This document shows positions 16,828 through 25,892 of a stretch of 64,000 bases of DNA, in pieces. The notes below the pieces were generated by a model. The model was not told where the DNA came from. It did no database searches and saw only the letters and a list, made by a program, of their open reading frames with translations. Where the stretch lies: contig NZ_FOQY01000007.1 in the NCBI RefSeq assembly GCF_900113865.1, positions 1 to 64,000 on the forward strand, in the 5' to 3' direction. The DNA comes from Streptosporangium canum (lineage in GTDB: Bacteria > Actinomycetota > Actinomycetes > Streptosporangiales > Streptosporangiaceae). How positions within the stretch are numbered: the first letter of the stretch is position 1; each line of letters begins with the position of its first letter. Position numbers and translations under genes: made by a program.

Positions 16828-17775
16828 GTGTCTGTGACTCCTGGGATTTACCGACTGCTCGGATGCGCCGTCATCGCCGTCTCGGTGGCCGCGCTGACTC
16901 CGCCCACCGCACACGCCGCCGAGTCCGCGGATCTCACGCTGCCCGACACCCGGGTGACCGTGCGAGAGGACCCCGCGGACCCGCTGAAAGTCACCTCCTA
17001 CACCGTCGGCAACGTGGCATACCTGCGCAGGGACGCCGGGTTCGCCAAGCAGACCGGCTATCAGGAGATCACGGTGGGGCCCAAGGGGGGCATGGCCGTC
17101 GCGGTCCCCACCTCCTACAGCGGGGGACGCGACTCGGTGCTCCTGGCCGACCTGGTCGCCAACAGCAGCACCAAGATCCAGACCGTCGACAAGCCGCTCG
17201 TCGCCAAGTTCGCCCACTGGACCCGCAACGGCGGGAAGGCGGTCCTGACCGTCCAGCGGAAGAACGGCACGGCCTGGGAGACGACCGGCTTCGTCGTCGT
17301 CGACGCGACGGCGAAGACCGCCCGGCGGGTGAACGTGACGGGGGTGGACCGGACCGCGAGGTTCCGCTGGAGCCCCGACGGGGCCGACGTGGTGGCCGCC
17401 TACCAGGGCGGCACCCGCTTCTACGGCCAGGACGGGGCGGTCCGGCGCACCCTGCTCAGGACGGGGGTCCCCGCCGGCGGCGAGGACGTGTTCTCCCCCT
17501 CCGGGAAGGCCCTCATGACCTGGTGCCCGGTGACCTACACCGAGCACGTCTGCCTCTGGAGCCGCACCTCGGGCAAGCTCGCGGCCAAGGTGAACGTCCA
17601 GCCGAAGGCCCTGCTGGGCTGGTGGGACGACAAGCACTTCCTCGCCGTCGTGCCCAGCGCCGGCTCCTACCGGGTCGTCGTGGTCGATCTCAAGGGCAAG
17701 GCCGTGCGGGTGCTGGCCGCCATCTCCGCCGAAGACTGGGACAAGAAGCTCTATCTCAGCTACACCCGCAGGTGA
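16828..17775 (+). CDS. Secreted beta-propeller-like protein of unknown function
   Basis: The 315-residue protein has a signal peptide (about 1-30, ending AHAAES). Its body of repeated beta-strand blocks resembles TolB/WD40-like propellers, for example FRWSPDGADVV and VFSPSGKALMTW, two typical blade motifs. It has no catalytic motif that I can identify. It probably folds as a six- or seven-blade propeller outside the cell and binds a partner. The GTG start directly follows a TAAAAT -10 by six bases, so the mRNA is probably leaderless. It ends just before a perfect 40-bp palindrome that should terminate transcription. Confidence 0.78.
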   Translation: MSVTPGIYRLLGCAVIAVSVAALTPPTAHAAESADLTLPDTRVTVREDPADPLKVTSYTVGNVAYLRRDAGFAKQTGYQEITVGPKGGMAVAVPTSYSGGRDSVLLADLVANSSTKIQTVDKPLVAKFAHWTRNGGKAVLTVQRKNGTAWETTGFVVVDATAKTARRVNVTGVDRTARFRWSPDGADVVAAYQGGTRFYGQDGAVRRTLLRTGVPAGGEDVFSPSGKALMTWCPVTYTEHVCLWSRTSGKLAAKVNVQPKALLGWWDDKHFLAVVPSAGSYRVVVVDLKGKAVRVLAAISAEDWDKKLYLSYTRR

Positions 17776-17778
17776 CGG

Positions 17779-17818
17779 CCCGATCCGGTACGGCGGGCGC
17801 CCGCCGTACCGGATCGGG
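17779..17818. terminator. Perfect 40-bp palindrome, bidirectional terminator
   Basis: The left arm CCCGATCCGGTACGGCGGGC (17779-17798) is followed at once by its exact reverse complement (17799-17818), with no spacer. It begins three bases after the stop of the propeller gene and faces the convergent GroES-like gene. There is no T-run, as is usual in actinobacteria. A factor-independent or protein-assisted terminator is the likely role. Confidence 0.85.
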
Positions 17819-17964
17819 AGGCCCGGCTCCGCGGCCCCGGCGGACAGGATGTTCACCGGACGGGCACGGCCCTCACTGAGCGGGGCGTGCCCGCGGGGCA
17901 GGCGGGGGCTTCACGGCGTAGCGCATGCCCACGGGGCGGGAGCCTCGCGGAACAGGGCGCGGGC

Positions 17965-18285
17965 CTACAGGTAGAGGCCGGTGCCGTTGTCGGTCTGCGG
18001 GGTGGCGATGGCGTGCAGGTCGCGTTCGCGCATGACGAGGTAGAGCTGGCCGTGGACCTCGACCTCGTACTGGTCCTCGGGATTGAACAGGACCTTGTCG
18101 CCCACCTTCACCGCCCGGACGCTCGCGCCCGCACCGCAGACCTCGCCCCAGACGAGCCGGTTGGCCATCTTCACCGTCGCAGGGATGACGATGCCCGCCG
18201 TGCTGCGTCGCTCCTCCGACTCATGCTCGACCTTGACCATGACGCGGTCGTGGAGCATCTGAATCTCGAACTTCGGGTCACCCAC
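17965..18285 (-). CDS. GroES-like co-chaperonin (Cpn10 family)
   Basis: The 106-residue protein has the Cpn10 fold pattern: an N-terminal IQMLHDRVMVKVE, a mobile-loop region (ESEERRSTAGIVIPAT), then GEVCGAG, VKVGDKVLFNPEDQYEV and a C-terminal VMRERDLHAI. It is a diverged homologue, not the main GroES. No groEL is next to it and the mobile loop is altered. Actinobacteria often carry such a stand-alone paralogue. It may cap a chaperonin or have been re-used. It converges on the propeller gene, with the 40-bp palindrome between them. Confidence 0.87.
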   Translation of the reverse strand: MGDPKFEIQMLHDRVMVKVEHESEERRSTAGIVIPATVKMANRLVWGEVCGAGASVRAVKVGDKVLFNPEDQYEVEVHGQLYLVMRERDLHAIATPQTDNGTGLYL

Positions 18286-18378
18286 AGCAGAAGCTTATGG
18301 GACCGGCGGAGCCGTGCCGGCTGATCCCGGCACGCGGACCGTCCGGACGGGGCGCCGCGACCGCTCGGAGCGCCCCGC

Positions 18379-19377
18379 CTATCGCGCGGTCCTGGGGATC
18401 TCCAGCTCGGCGAACACGGACCTGTGGTCGGTGCCGGGGACGCGGTGGACGCCGAACGACCGGATCGCGAGCCGCGCGTCGGCGAACACGTGGTCGAGGG
18501 CCACCCCGGGGACCGGCTCCCAGCCCTGCTGGGGCCAGGTCGGAATGAGCCCCCGCCCGGTGACATCGGCGGCGTCGCGGTAGCCGGTGGCGAGCAGATC
18601 CCGCATGATCGCGTGGTCGAGGGTGGCGTTGAAGTCCCCGGCCAGGATCCGGTACGGCCCGGCCCCGGCCTTGGGCAGCTCCCGCAGGCCCTGGGCCCAG
18701 CAGGTGGCCTTGTAGTCGAACCGGGGCGCGCAGGGGTGGACCGAGACGATCTGGAGGTTCTGCTCCGGCGCGACGGCCACGGACTGGCGGAAGTTGCCGT
18801 AGTTGAGCGCGGCCTGGTCCGCGCGCAGGGGGAACCGGGCGTAGATCCCGGAGCCCCAGACGCCCGGGGTGGGCTCGCCGACCATGTGGGGGAGGGCCTT
18901 GCGGATGCCGGCCTCCTCCAGGCGTTCGACCGCCTCGGGGGTGAGCTCCTGAAGGGTCAGGATGTCGGGCTTGAGCCGTACGACGAGGTCCATGATCGTT
19001 TTGGTGTCCGCGGCGCCGCGCGCGAGGTTGGCGGCCAGCACGCGCAGCGCGGTCCCGCCGGGTTCCGGAGCCGGGTCGGCGAAGGCCCGGGGGAGCACCG
19101 CCCACGCGAACGCCCCCATGACGACCAGGCCGGCCACGCCCGCCGTCCAGCGGCGCAGGGACAGGGTCAGCAGCAGGGCGACGACCGAGGCCGCCGCCAC
19201 GTAGGGCGTGAACGCCGCGAGCTGGATCCACCGGAACCCGGCGTCCCATCCGGTCGTCCGGAGCACCGCCCAGGCCGCGAAGGGCACCATCATGATCCAG
19301 ATCAGGGCGGTGATCCAGCGCCGCCGGCGCGGGCGCCCGGCGGGAGGGGGCGTACTGGAGATCGTTTCCGTGGTCAT
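18379..19377 (-). CDS. Membrane-anchored endonuclease/exonuclease/phosphatase-family protein
   Basis: The 332-residue protein has three N-terminal membrane segments (about residues 20-40, 50-72 and 80-100) and then an EEP domain. Active-site motifs are visible: LAANLARG, LQELTPEAVE (metal-binding Glu), GDFNATLDH (Asp/Asn) and GTDHRSVFAEL (catalytic His). The domain lies after the third segment and is probably outside the cell. Related actinobacterial proteins are annotated as metal-dependent phosphoesterases. The substrate (lipid, nucleic acid or sugar phosphate) is unknown. The gene is divergent from the DUF885 gene with an 87-bp gap. Confidence 0.9.
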   Translation of the reverse strand: MTTETISSTPPPAGRPRRRRWITALIWIMMVPFAAWAVLRTTGWDAGFRWIQLAAFTPYVAAASVVALLLTLSLRRWTAGVAGLVVMGAFAWAVLPRAFADPAPEPGGTALRVLAANLARGAADTKTIMDLVVRLKPDILTLQELTPEAVERLEEAGIRKALPHMVGEPTPGVWGSGIYARFPLRADQAALNYGNFRQSVAVAPEQNLQIVSVHPCAPRFDYKATCWAQGLRELPKAGAGPYRILAGDFNATLDHAIMRDLLATGYRDAADVTGRGLIPTWPQQGWEPVPGVALDHVFADARLAIRSFGVHRVPGTDHRSVFAELEIPRTAR

Positions 19378-19464
19378 TCCGCCGGACGCTACCGTCTCGC
19401 GCGGCGCTGGTGAAGGGCCTGCGGCGGTGCCCGGCAGACGGGGCGCGGAGTAGGCTCACCGGAC

Positions 19465-21078
19465 ATGACGGACCTCTCCCCCGACCTGGTCGGCGACTAT
19501 CTCGACTGGTACCTCGGCGCCCACCCCGTCCATGCCGCCCTCTCGGGCGCCGAGGGGTACGACAGGACCCTGGGCGACTTCACCGAGACGGGCATCCTCG
19601 CCCGGGAGCGGGAGTCGAGACGCTGGCTGGAGCGGTTCCGGGAGGCCGGGGAGCCCGGAGACTTCGAGGACATGATCGACCATGAGCTGATCATGTCCAC
19701 GCTGCGCGGCGGGCTGGCCTACGAGGTCTGGCCCGCCTGGCGGCGCGACCCCTCCGTCTACCTGGGGCCGATCTTCGGCTCGATGTTCGGCCCGTTCCTG
19801 CACCGGCTGTCCCCCGAGGGCGAGCTGGTCGAGGCGGCCGTCGCCCGGCTGGCCGAGGTGCCGGACGTCATCGCGGCCTGCCGTACGAACCTGGACCCGG
19901 CGCTGGCGGCCCCCCTGCTGGTCGAGCGGGGCCTGGGCCAGGCGCGGACGGCCCGGCGCTTCCTCACCGAGACGGTCCCCGGCCTGGTCGCGGACGAGAC
20001 CCTGCGTGCCCGGCTGGCCGCGGCGGCCGAGCCCGCGGCGGCGGCCTTCGACGGGCTCGTGGAGTTCCTGGAGGGCTTCCGGGCCACCGGCACCTGGCGG
20101 ATGGGCGAGGAGCTGTACTCCACGCTGCTGCGTGAGCGGGAGATGCTCGGCTACGGAGCCGGCGAGCTGCTCAAGCGCGGCCAGGAGGCCTACGACGAGC
20201 TGGACGCCCAGATGCGCGAGGTCGCCCGGCGGCTGCCCGGCGGCTCCGACGACTGGCACGCGGCCGTGATCGGGCTCCAGGACGACCACGCGCCGACCCT
20301 GGAGGACATGCGGGCCGAATACGACGCCGAGACCGAGCGGGCCAGGAGGTTCGTGCGCGAGCACGGTCTGGTGACGTTCGCCGACGGCGAGGAGTGCCGG
20401 GTGGTGCCGTCGCCGGAGTTCCAGCGGCCCATCCTCGCCGTGGCCTCCTACCTGCAGCCCCCGCCCCTGTCCACCTCCCGGACCGGGCACTTCTTCGTGC
20501 CGTTCACCCCCGCCTCCTTCACAGGGGAGCAGGTGCGCCAGCGGCTGCGCACCAACGCCAGGGCCCAGATGCCCTCCATCGCCGTCCACGAGGCCTATCC
20601 CGGCCACCACTGGCACCTGTCCTGGATGGCGGGCAACCCGCGCCGGGCCCGCAAGCTGTTCCGCACGCCGTACTTCACCGAGGGCTGGGCCCTGTACGTC
20701 GAGAAGGTCATGCGCGAGCAGGGCTACTTCACCACCCCCGCCCAGGAGCTGGCCCACCTGGACTTCCGCCTCTTCCGGGCGGCCCGCATCATCGTGGACG
20801 CCTCGCTGCACTGCGGTGACATGAGCGTCGAGCAGGCCGAGGAGTTCATGACCACCAAGTCCACGCTCACCCCAGGCACGGCCAAGGGCGAGGTCAACCG
20901 CTACTGCGCCTGGCCCACCCAGGCCCCCTCCTACCTGACCGGCGCCCTGGAGATCGACCGCATCCGCGACGACTACCTGGCCGCGGGCCGCGGTGACCTG
21001 CGCACCTTCCACGACACCCTGGCGGGATCCGGCGGCCTCCCCCTGGGACTGGCCCGCCGGGTGGCTCTGGAAGGCTAG
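19465..21078 (+). CDS. DUF885 family metallopeptidase-like protein
   Basis: The 537-residue cytoplasmic protein belongs to DUF885, a helical zinc-peptidase-like family. The signature HEAYPGHHWHLSW appears near residues 373-385 and should hold the metal and catalytic Glu. YFTEGWALYVEK follows and is also typical. No signal peptide is seen. It is followed after four bases by an M20 deacylase gene, so the two form an operon that may degrade peptides or acyl-amino acids. The exact substrate is not known for the family. Confidence 0.9.
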   Translation: MTDLSPDLVGDYLDWYLGAHPVHAALSGAEGYDRTLGDFTETGILARERESRRWLERFREAGEPGDFEDMIDHELIMSTLRGGLAYEVWPAWRRDPSVYLGPIFGSMFGPFLHRLSPEGELVEAAVARLAEVPDVIAACRTNLDPALAAPLLVERGLGQARTARRFLTETVPGLVADETLRARLAAAAEPAAAAFDGLVEFLEGFRATGTWRMGEELYSTLLREREMLGYGAGELLKRGQEAYDELDAQMREVARRLPGGSDDWHAAVIGLQDDHAPTLEDMRAEYDAETERARRFVREHGLVTFADGEECRVVPSPEFQRPILAVASYLQPPPLSTSRTGHFFVPFTPASFTGEQVRQRLRTNARAQMPSIAVHEAYPGHHWHLSWMAGNPRRARKLFRTPYFTEGWALYVEKVMREQGYFTTPAQELAHLDFRLFRAARIIVDASLHCGDMSVEQAEEFMTTKSTLTPGTAKGEVNRYCAWPTQAPSYLTGALEIDRIRDDYLAAGRGDLRTFHDTLAGSGGLPLGLARRVALEG

Positions 21079-21082
21079 CGGC

Positions 21083-22339
21083 ATGTCCGACGACGAGGCG
21101 AGGGTGCTGGACGCCCTGGACGAGGCGGAGACGGTCCGGCTCCTGGCCGAGCTCGTGCGGGTGCCGAGCGTGACCGGCACCGACGCCGAGTCCGACCTGC
21201 AGCATCGCTGCGGAGGCCTGCTCACCGAGGCCGGGCTGGACGTCGACGCCTGGAAGTTCGACCTCGACGCGCTCCGGGCCGCTCCGGGGTTCCCGGGCAT
21301 GGAGGCCCCGCGCGTCGAGGGCTACGGGGTGGTCGGCGTCACCGAGGGCGAGGGCGATCCCGCGCTCGTCCTGCAGGGGCACGTGGACGTGGTGCCGACC
21401 GGCGACCTGGCCAGGTGGCAGGGGGGCGACCCCTTCGGCGCCCGGATCAGCGGCAACGTCCTGCACGGCAGGGGCGCCTGCGACATGAAGGCGGGGCTGG
21501 CGGCGAACCTCGCCGTCGTCGCCGCCCTCCGCAGGTCCGGGGTACGGCTGGTCCGGCCGCTGGCCGTGCACTGCGTGGTGGGGGAGGAGGACGGCGGCCT
21601 GGGCGCGTTCGCGACCCTGGCACGCGGCCACCGGGGCGAGGCCGCGGTGATCACCGAGCCGACCGGCGGGACGATCATCGCCGCCGCGGCGGGCGCGCTG
21701 ACGTTCCGGATCGAGGTCGCCGGGCGGGCGGCCCACGGCGCCACCCGCTACGAGGGCGTCAACGCGCTGGAGGTCTTCTGGCCGGTCTTCGAGGCGATCA
21801 GGCGGCTGGAGGCCGACCGCAACCGCGACCCGGACCCGGTCTTCGACGGCAACCCGCTGCCTTATCCGATCGAGATCGGGACGGTCCGCGCTGGTGACTG
21901 GGCCAGCAGCGTGCCGGACCTGCTCGTCGCCGAGGGCCGTCTCGGCGTCCGTCTGGACGAGGATCCCGCCGAGGCCCGCCTCGCCCTGGAGGGCGCGATC
22001 GCCGAGATCGGCCACCCGTGGCTGCGCGAGCATCCCCCGGCCGTCACCTGGCCCGGCGGCCAGTTCGCGAGCGGGCGGCTGCCGGCCGGACACGAGCTGC
22101 TGGACCAGGTCGCCGCGGCGGTGGCCGACGTGACCGGGACCCGTCCCGCCGAGACGGCCGCGCCGTACGGCAGCGACCTGCGCCTGTACGCCGCGGGCGG
22201 CATCCCGGCCCTGCACTACGGGCCGGGTGACGTGCGACTGGCCCACGCCCCGCGCGAGCAGGTCGACCTGCGCGAGCTCCGGGACGTCACCCGGGCGCTC
22301 GCCCTGCTGGTCCTGCGCCGCTGCGGGGTCCGGGACTGA
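21083..22339 (+). CDS. M20-family ArgE/DapE-type deacylase
   Basis: The 418-residue zinc hydrolase has the M20 metal-site motifs in order: LQGHVDVVP (first His and Asp), RGACDMKAG (bridging Asp), VVGEEDGG (catalytic Glu), and a dimerisation/lid domain around AGRAAHGATRYEGVNA. These enzymes remove acyl groups from amino acids or cleave dipeptides in the cytoplasm. The start at 21083 lies four bases after the DUF885 stop, so they are one transcript. It is annotated generically because ArgE, DapE and amidase members cannot be told apart here. Confidence 0.9.
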   Translation: MSDDEARVLDALDEAETVRLLAELVRVPSVTGTDAESDLQHRCGGLLTEAGLDVDAWKFDLDALRAAPGFPGMEAPRVEGYGVVGVTEGEGDPALVLQGHVDVVPTGDLARWQGGDPFGARISGNVLHGRGACDMKAGLAANLAVVAALRRSGVRLVRPLAVHCVVGEEDGGLGAFATLARGHRGEAAVITEPTGGTIIAAAAGALTFRIEVAGRAAHGATRYEGVNALEVFWPVFEAIRRLEADRNRDPDPVFDGNPLPYPIEIGTVRAGDWASSVPDLLVAEGRLGVRLDEDPAEARLALEGAIAEIGHPWLREHPPAVTWPGGQFASGRLPAGHELLDQVAAAVADVTGTRPAETAAPYGSDLRLYAAGGIPALHYGPGDVRLAHAPREQVDLRELRDVTRALALLVLRRCGVRD

Positions 22340-22553
22340 GCGTCCGGAGCGTGGCGCCCGGCGGGTGAGTACGGCGAGACGCGGACGAGGCGGGCGGTGC
22401 GGGCCCTCGCCCTGGCGTGAGTCCGCACCGCCTCCCGGGGGACGGCCGTCCGGCATCGGGAGCCCACGGGTGAGTCCGAAAAGCTACCTGTAGGTAACCG
22501 AAGTCACATGAGTTCGCCTCACAATCGATGACGCGTCACTTGTGCGATGAAAG

Positions 22554-25094
22554 GTGATCTCTGTGCGGATCGCGCCATTTGCTCGACTGTCCCGTCCGCT
22601 GCGCCGGCTCGCGCGGGTCCTCGCCGCCGTTCTCGTCCTGGCGATCGTCCTGGCCGGGACCGTGACCTGGACGGTCCGCCGGTCCTTCCCGCAGCTCGCG
22701 GGGGAGGTCGCGCTCCCGGGGCTGGGGGCCGCCGTGACGGTCTACCGTGACGCCCGGGGCATCCCTCAGATCTACGCCGACACCCCCGCCGACCTGCTCA
22801 AGGCGCAGGGCTACGTGCACGCCCAGGACCGCTTCTGGGAGATGGACTTCCGCCGCAAGACCACCGCCGGCCGCCTGTCGGAGATCTTCGGCTCCTCGAC
22901 CACGGACGTCGACAAGGTCGTCCGCACGCTCGGCTGGCGGCGCACCGCCGAGGCCGAGCTCGCCGTGATCAGGCCGGAGACCCGGCAGGCCCTGGACGAC
23001 TACGCCGCCGGGGTCAACGCGTGGATGGCCCAGAACGACGGCTTCGCCGAGAGAAGCCTCGAGTACGGCGTGCTCAAGCTGACCAACGGCGGCTACGAGC
23101 CCGAGCCGTGGAGCCCGGCCGACTCCCTCGCCTGGCTCAAGGCGATGGCCTGGGACCTGCGCTCCAACATGGGCGACGAGCTCGACCGGGCGCTCGTCGC
23201 GTCCCAGGTCCCGGCGGAACGCGCCGGCCGGCTCTTCCCCGACTACCCCTTCGACCGCCACCAGCCGATCATGAACACGCCGGCCGCGACGGAGGACAGG
23301 CCCGCGGCCGGCCAGGCCGTCGGCGCGGCGGACGCGCTCGCCCGGGTGGCCGATCTCGTCGACGCGGCGCCGTCCCCGTTCGGCACCAGGGGCGGCGACT
23401 CCGCCGGGATCGGCTCCAACTCCTGGGTGGTGGGCGGCGCCCACACCGCCACCGGCAAGCCGCTGCTCGCCAACGACCCGCACCTCGGCCCCCGGATGCC
23501 GTCGATCTGGTACCAGGCCGGCCTGCACTGCCGTACGCCGAGCGCGGCCTGCCCCTACGACGTGACCGGTTACACCTTCGCCGGCCTGCCCGGCGTGGTG
23601 ATCGGCCACAACGCCAGGATCTCCTGGGGCTTCACCAACCTCGGCCCCGACGTCACCGACCTGTACCTGGAGCGGACCAGGGGCGACACCGTGGAGGTCG
23701 CCGGCGAGTGGAGGCCCATGGAAGTCCGCACCGAGCAGATCAAGGTCGCGGGCGGCCGGACCGTCGACCTGAAGGTCCGCGCCACCGCGCACGGCCCGAT
23801 CATCTCCGACGTGCTCGGCGACGCCCGCCGGGCCGTGCCTGGAGCCGCGGCGAACCTGGGCCGGACGGCCGGCGGGGCGGCGGACGGCATGGAGGTCGCG
23901 CTCCGCTGGACCGCGCTCGACCCCGGCCGTACGGCCGACGCCATCCTGCTGCTCAACCGGGCCGGGAACTTCGAGCAGTTCCGCGAGGCCGCGTCCTTCT
24001 TCGAGGCCCCCGCACAGAACCTGATCTACGCCGACGTGGACGGCAACATCGGCTACCAGGCCCCGGGCAAGATCCCGGTGCGGGCCGGGGGCGACGGCCG
24101 CTGGCCCGCGCCCGGCTGGACCGGGAAGCACGAGTGGACCGGTTTCATCCCCTTCGAGAAGCTCCCCCACGTCTACAACCCGCCCGAGGGCTACATCGTC
24201 ACCGCCAACAACGCGGTGACGCGCCCCGGCAAGGATCTGTTCCTGACCACCGACTGGTCCTACGGCTACCGCTCCCAGCGCATCGCCGACCGGCTGAAGC
24301 AGGAGATCGGCAAGGGGAGGATCACCGCCGAGACCATGGGGCGGATCCAGATGGACGACCACAACGGCCTGGCCCCGGTCCTCCTGCCGCACCTGCTGCG
24401 CGTGGGGGTCCCGAACGGCACGCTCCAGGGCTGGGACGCCGGGCAGGGCCGCGACTCGGCCGGGGCAGCCTACTTCAACGCGGTCTGGCGGCACCTGCTC
24501 GGACGCGTCTTCGAGGACGAGCTGACCGGCGGGGCCCGGCCGGGCGGCGGTGACCGGTGGTACGAGGTCGTCCGCTCCCTGCTGGAGCGGCCCGCCGACC
24601 CGTTCTGGGACGACGTGCGCACCAAGGACCGGACCGAGGGACGCGACGACATGCTGAAGGCCGCCATGGCGGACGCGGACGCCGAGCTGCGCGAGCTGCT
24701 CGGCGACGACCCGGGGGAGTGGAAGTGGGGCGACCTGCACACCCTGGAGCTGACCCACGAGACCTTCGGCACCAGCGGCATCGGGCCGATCGAATGGCTG
24801 TTCAACCGCGGCCCGCTGCGTACGGCCGGCGGCAAGGACACCGTGAACGCCACCGGCTGGGACGCCACCGAGGGGTACGGGGTCAACTGGGTGCCGTCGA
24901 TGCGGATGGTCGTGGACCTGGCGGATCTGGACCACTCGTGGTGGATCAACCTGACCGGCGCGTCCGGCCACGCCTTCCACGCCAACTACGACGACCAGGC
25001 CGCGCTCTGGGCGGACGGCGGGTTGACCCCGATGCGCTCCACCGAGCAGGCCGTACGGCGAGACGCCGCCGACACCCTCACGCTGAGGCCGTGA
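22554..25094 (+). CDS. Penicillin acylase-family Ntn amidohydrolase, membrane-anchored
   Basis: The 846-residue precursor has an N-terminal membrane segment (about 18-42), the alpha chain (to about 283), and an autocatalytic cleavage site before Ser in AGIGSNSWVVGG. That Ser becomes the N-terminal nucleophile of the beta chain. The oxyanion and partner motifs (LLANDPHLG, IGHNARISWGFTN) are present. Such enzymes hydrolyse acyl-amides such as acyl-homoserine lactones, beta-lactams or lipopeptides outside the membrane. The start is uncertain: the GTG at 22554 or the GTG at 22563. It stands alone and follows two other amide hydrolases. The substrate is not known. Confidence 0.9.
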   Translation: MISVRIAPFARLSRPLRRLARVLAAVLVLAIVLAGTVTWTVRRSFPQLAGEVALPGLGAAVTVYRDARGIPQIYADTPADLLKAQGYVHAQDRFWEMDFRRKTTAGRLSEIFGSSTTDVDKVVRTLGWRRTAEAELAVIRPETRQALDDYAAGVNAWMAQNDGFAERSLEYGVLKLTNGGYEPEPWSPADSLAWLKAMAWDLRSNMGDELDRALVASQVPAERAGRLFPDYPFDRHQPIMNTPAATEDRPAAGQAVGAADALARVADLVDAAPSPFGTRGGDSAGIGSNSWVVGGAHTATGKPLLANDPHLGPRMPSIWYQAGLHCRTPSAACPYDVTGYTFAGLPGVVIGHNARISWGFTNLGPDVTDLYLERTRGDTVEVAGEWRPMEVRTEQIKVAGGRTVDLKVRATAHGPIISDVLGDARRAVPGAAANLGRTAGGAADGMEVALRWTALDPGRTADAILLLNRAGNFEQFREAASFFEAPAQNLIYADVDGNIGYQAPGKIPVRAGGDGRWPAPGWTGKHEWTGFIPFEKLPHVYNPPEGYIVTANNAVTRPGKDLFLTTDWSYGYRSQRIADRLKQEIGKGRITAETMGRIQMDDHNGLAPVLLPHLLRVGVPNGTLQGWDAGQGRDSAGAAYFNAVWRHLLGRVFEDELTGGARPGGGDRWYEVVRSLLERPADPFWDDVRTKDRTEGRDDMLKAAMADADAELRELLGDDPGEWKWGDLHTLELTHETFGTSGIGPIEWLFNRGPLRTAGGKDTVNATGWDATEGYGVNWVPSMRMVVDLADLDHSWWINLTGASGHAFHANYDDQAALWADGGLTPMRSTEQAVRRDAADTLTLRP

Positions 25095-25220
25095 CCTCGG
25101 CGGTTCCCGGCCGCCGGCCTCGGTGCCCTGTCCGCTCCCCGCCGTGCCGGAGGGGCTCACCACCCTGGCCGGGGCCGGAGAGCTCCGGACCGGAGCCGGC
25201 CGGCCCGCGCCCCGGCGGGT

Positions 25221-25892
25221 TCATCGCGGCGGGCCGGAGGGCCCGGGGTCGGCTTCGAGCCAGGCCAGCACGGCCATCACGCGCCGGTTGTGGTCGTCCG
25301 ACGGCGGCAGTCCGAGCTTGGCGAAGATGTTGTTCGTGTGCTTGCCGACCGCCTTGTCCGTGACGTGGAGGCGTCCGGCGATCGCGAGGTTGGACATGCC
25401 CTCGGCCATCATCGCGAGCACCTGCCGCTCGCGCGGGGTCAGCTCGGCGAGAGGCTCGTCCCTGCCGTGCCGGGTCAGCAGCTGGGAGATCACCTCGGAG
25501 TCCATGGCGGTGCCTCCGGTGGCCACCCGCCGCACCGAGTCGACGAACTCGTCGACGTCGCCGATCCGGTCCTTGAGGAGGTAGCCCACCGCGCCGGCGC
25601 GGTCGGACAGCAGCTCGCGGGCGTAGAGCTGCTCGACGTACTGCGACAGGATCAGCACCGGCAGCCCCGGCAGGCGGCGCCGGGCCTCAAGAGCGGCGCG
25701 GAGACCCTCGTTGGTGAAGGTGGGCGGCAGCCGTACGTCGATCACGGCCACGTCGGGGTGGTGCCGGGTCAGCGCGTCGAGCAGCATCGGGCCGTTGTCG
25801 ACGGCTTCGACCACGTCGAAGCCCTTGGCGGACAGCAGGCGGATCAGGCCGTCCCGCAGGAGTGTGAGATCTTCGGCGACGACAACGCGCAC
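25221..25892 (-). CDS. LuxR/NarL-type response regulator
   Basis: The 223-residue protein has a receiver domain (about 1-120) with VAED acidic pair, phospho-acceptor Asp in VAVIDVRLPP, and the Lys in YLLKDRIGD. A LuxR-type HTH follows (about 150-210, ELTPRERQVLAMMAEGMSN). The start is a GTG at 25892 that lies inside the 3' end of the kinase gene, overlapping it by 49 bases in another frame. The pair is divergent from an ABC transporter operon, the usual target of such systems in actinobacteria, so it probably controls that transporter. Confidence 0.92.
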   Translation of the reverse strand: MRVVVAEDLTLLRDGLIRLLSAKGFDVVEAVDNGPMLLDALTRHHPDVAVIDVRLPPTFTNEGLRAALEARRRLPGLPVLILSQYVEQLYARELLSDRAGAVGYLLKDRIGDVDEFVDSVRRVATGGTAMDSEVISQLLTRHGRDEPLAELTPRERQVLAMMAEGMSNLAIAGRLHVTDKAVGKHTNNIFAKLGLPPSDDHNRRVMAVLAWLEADPGPSGPPR

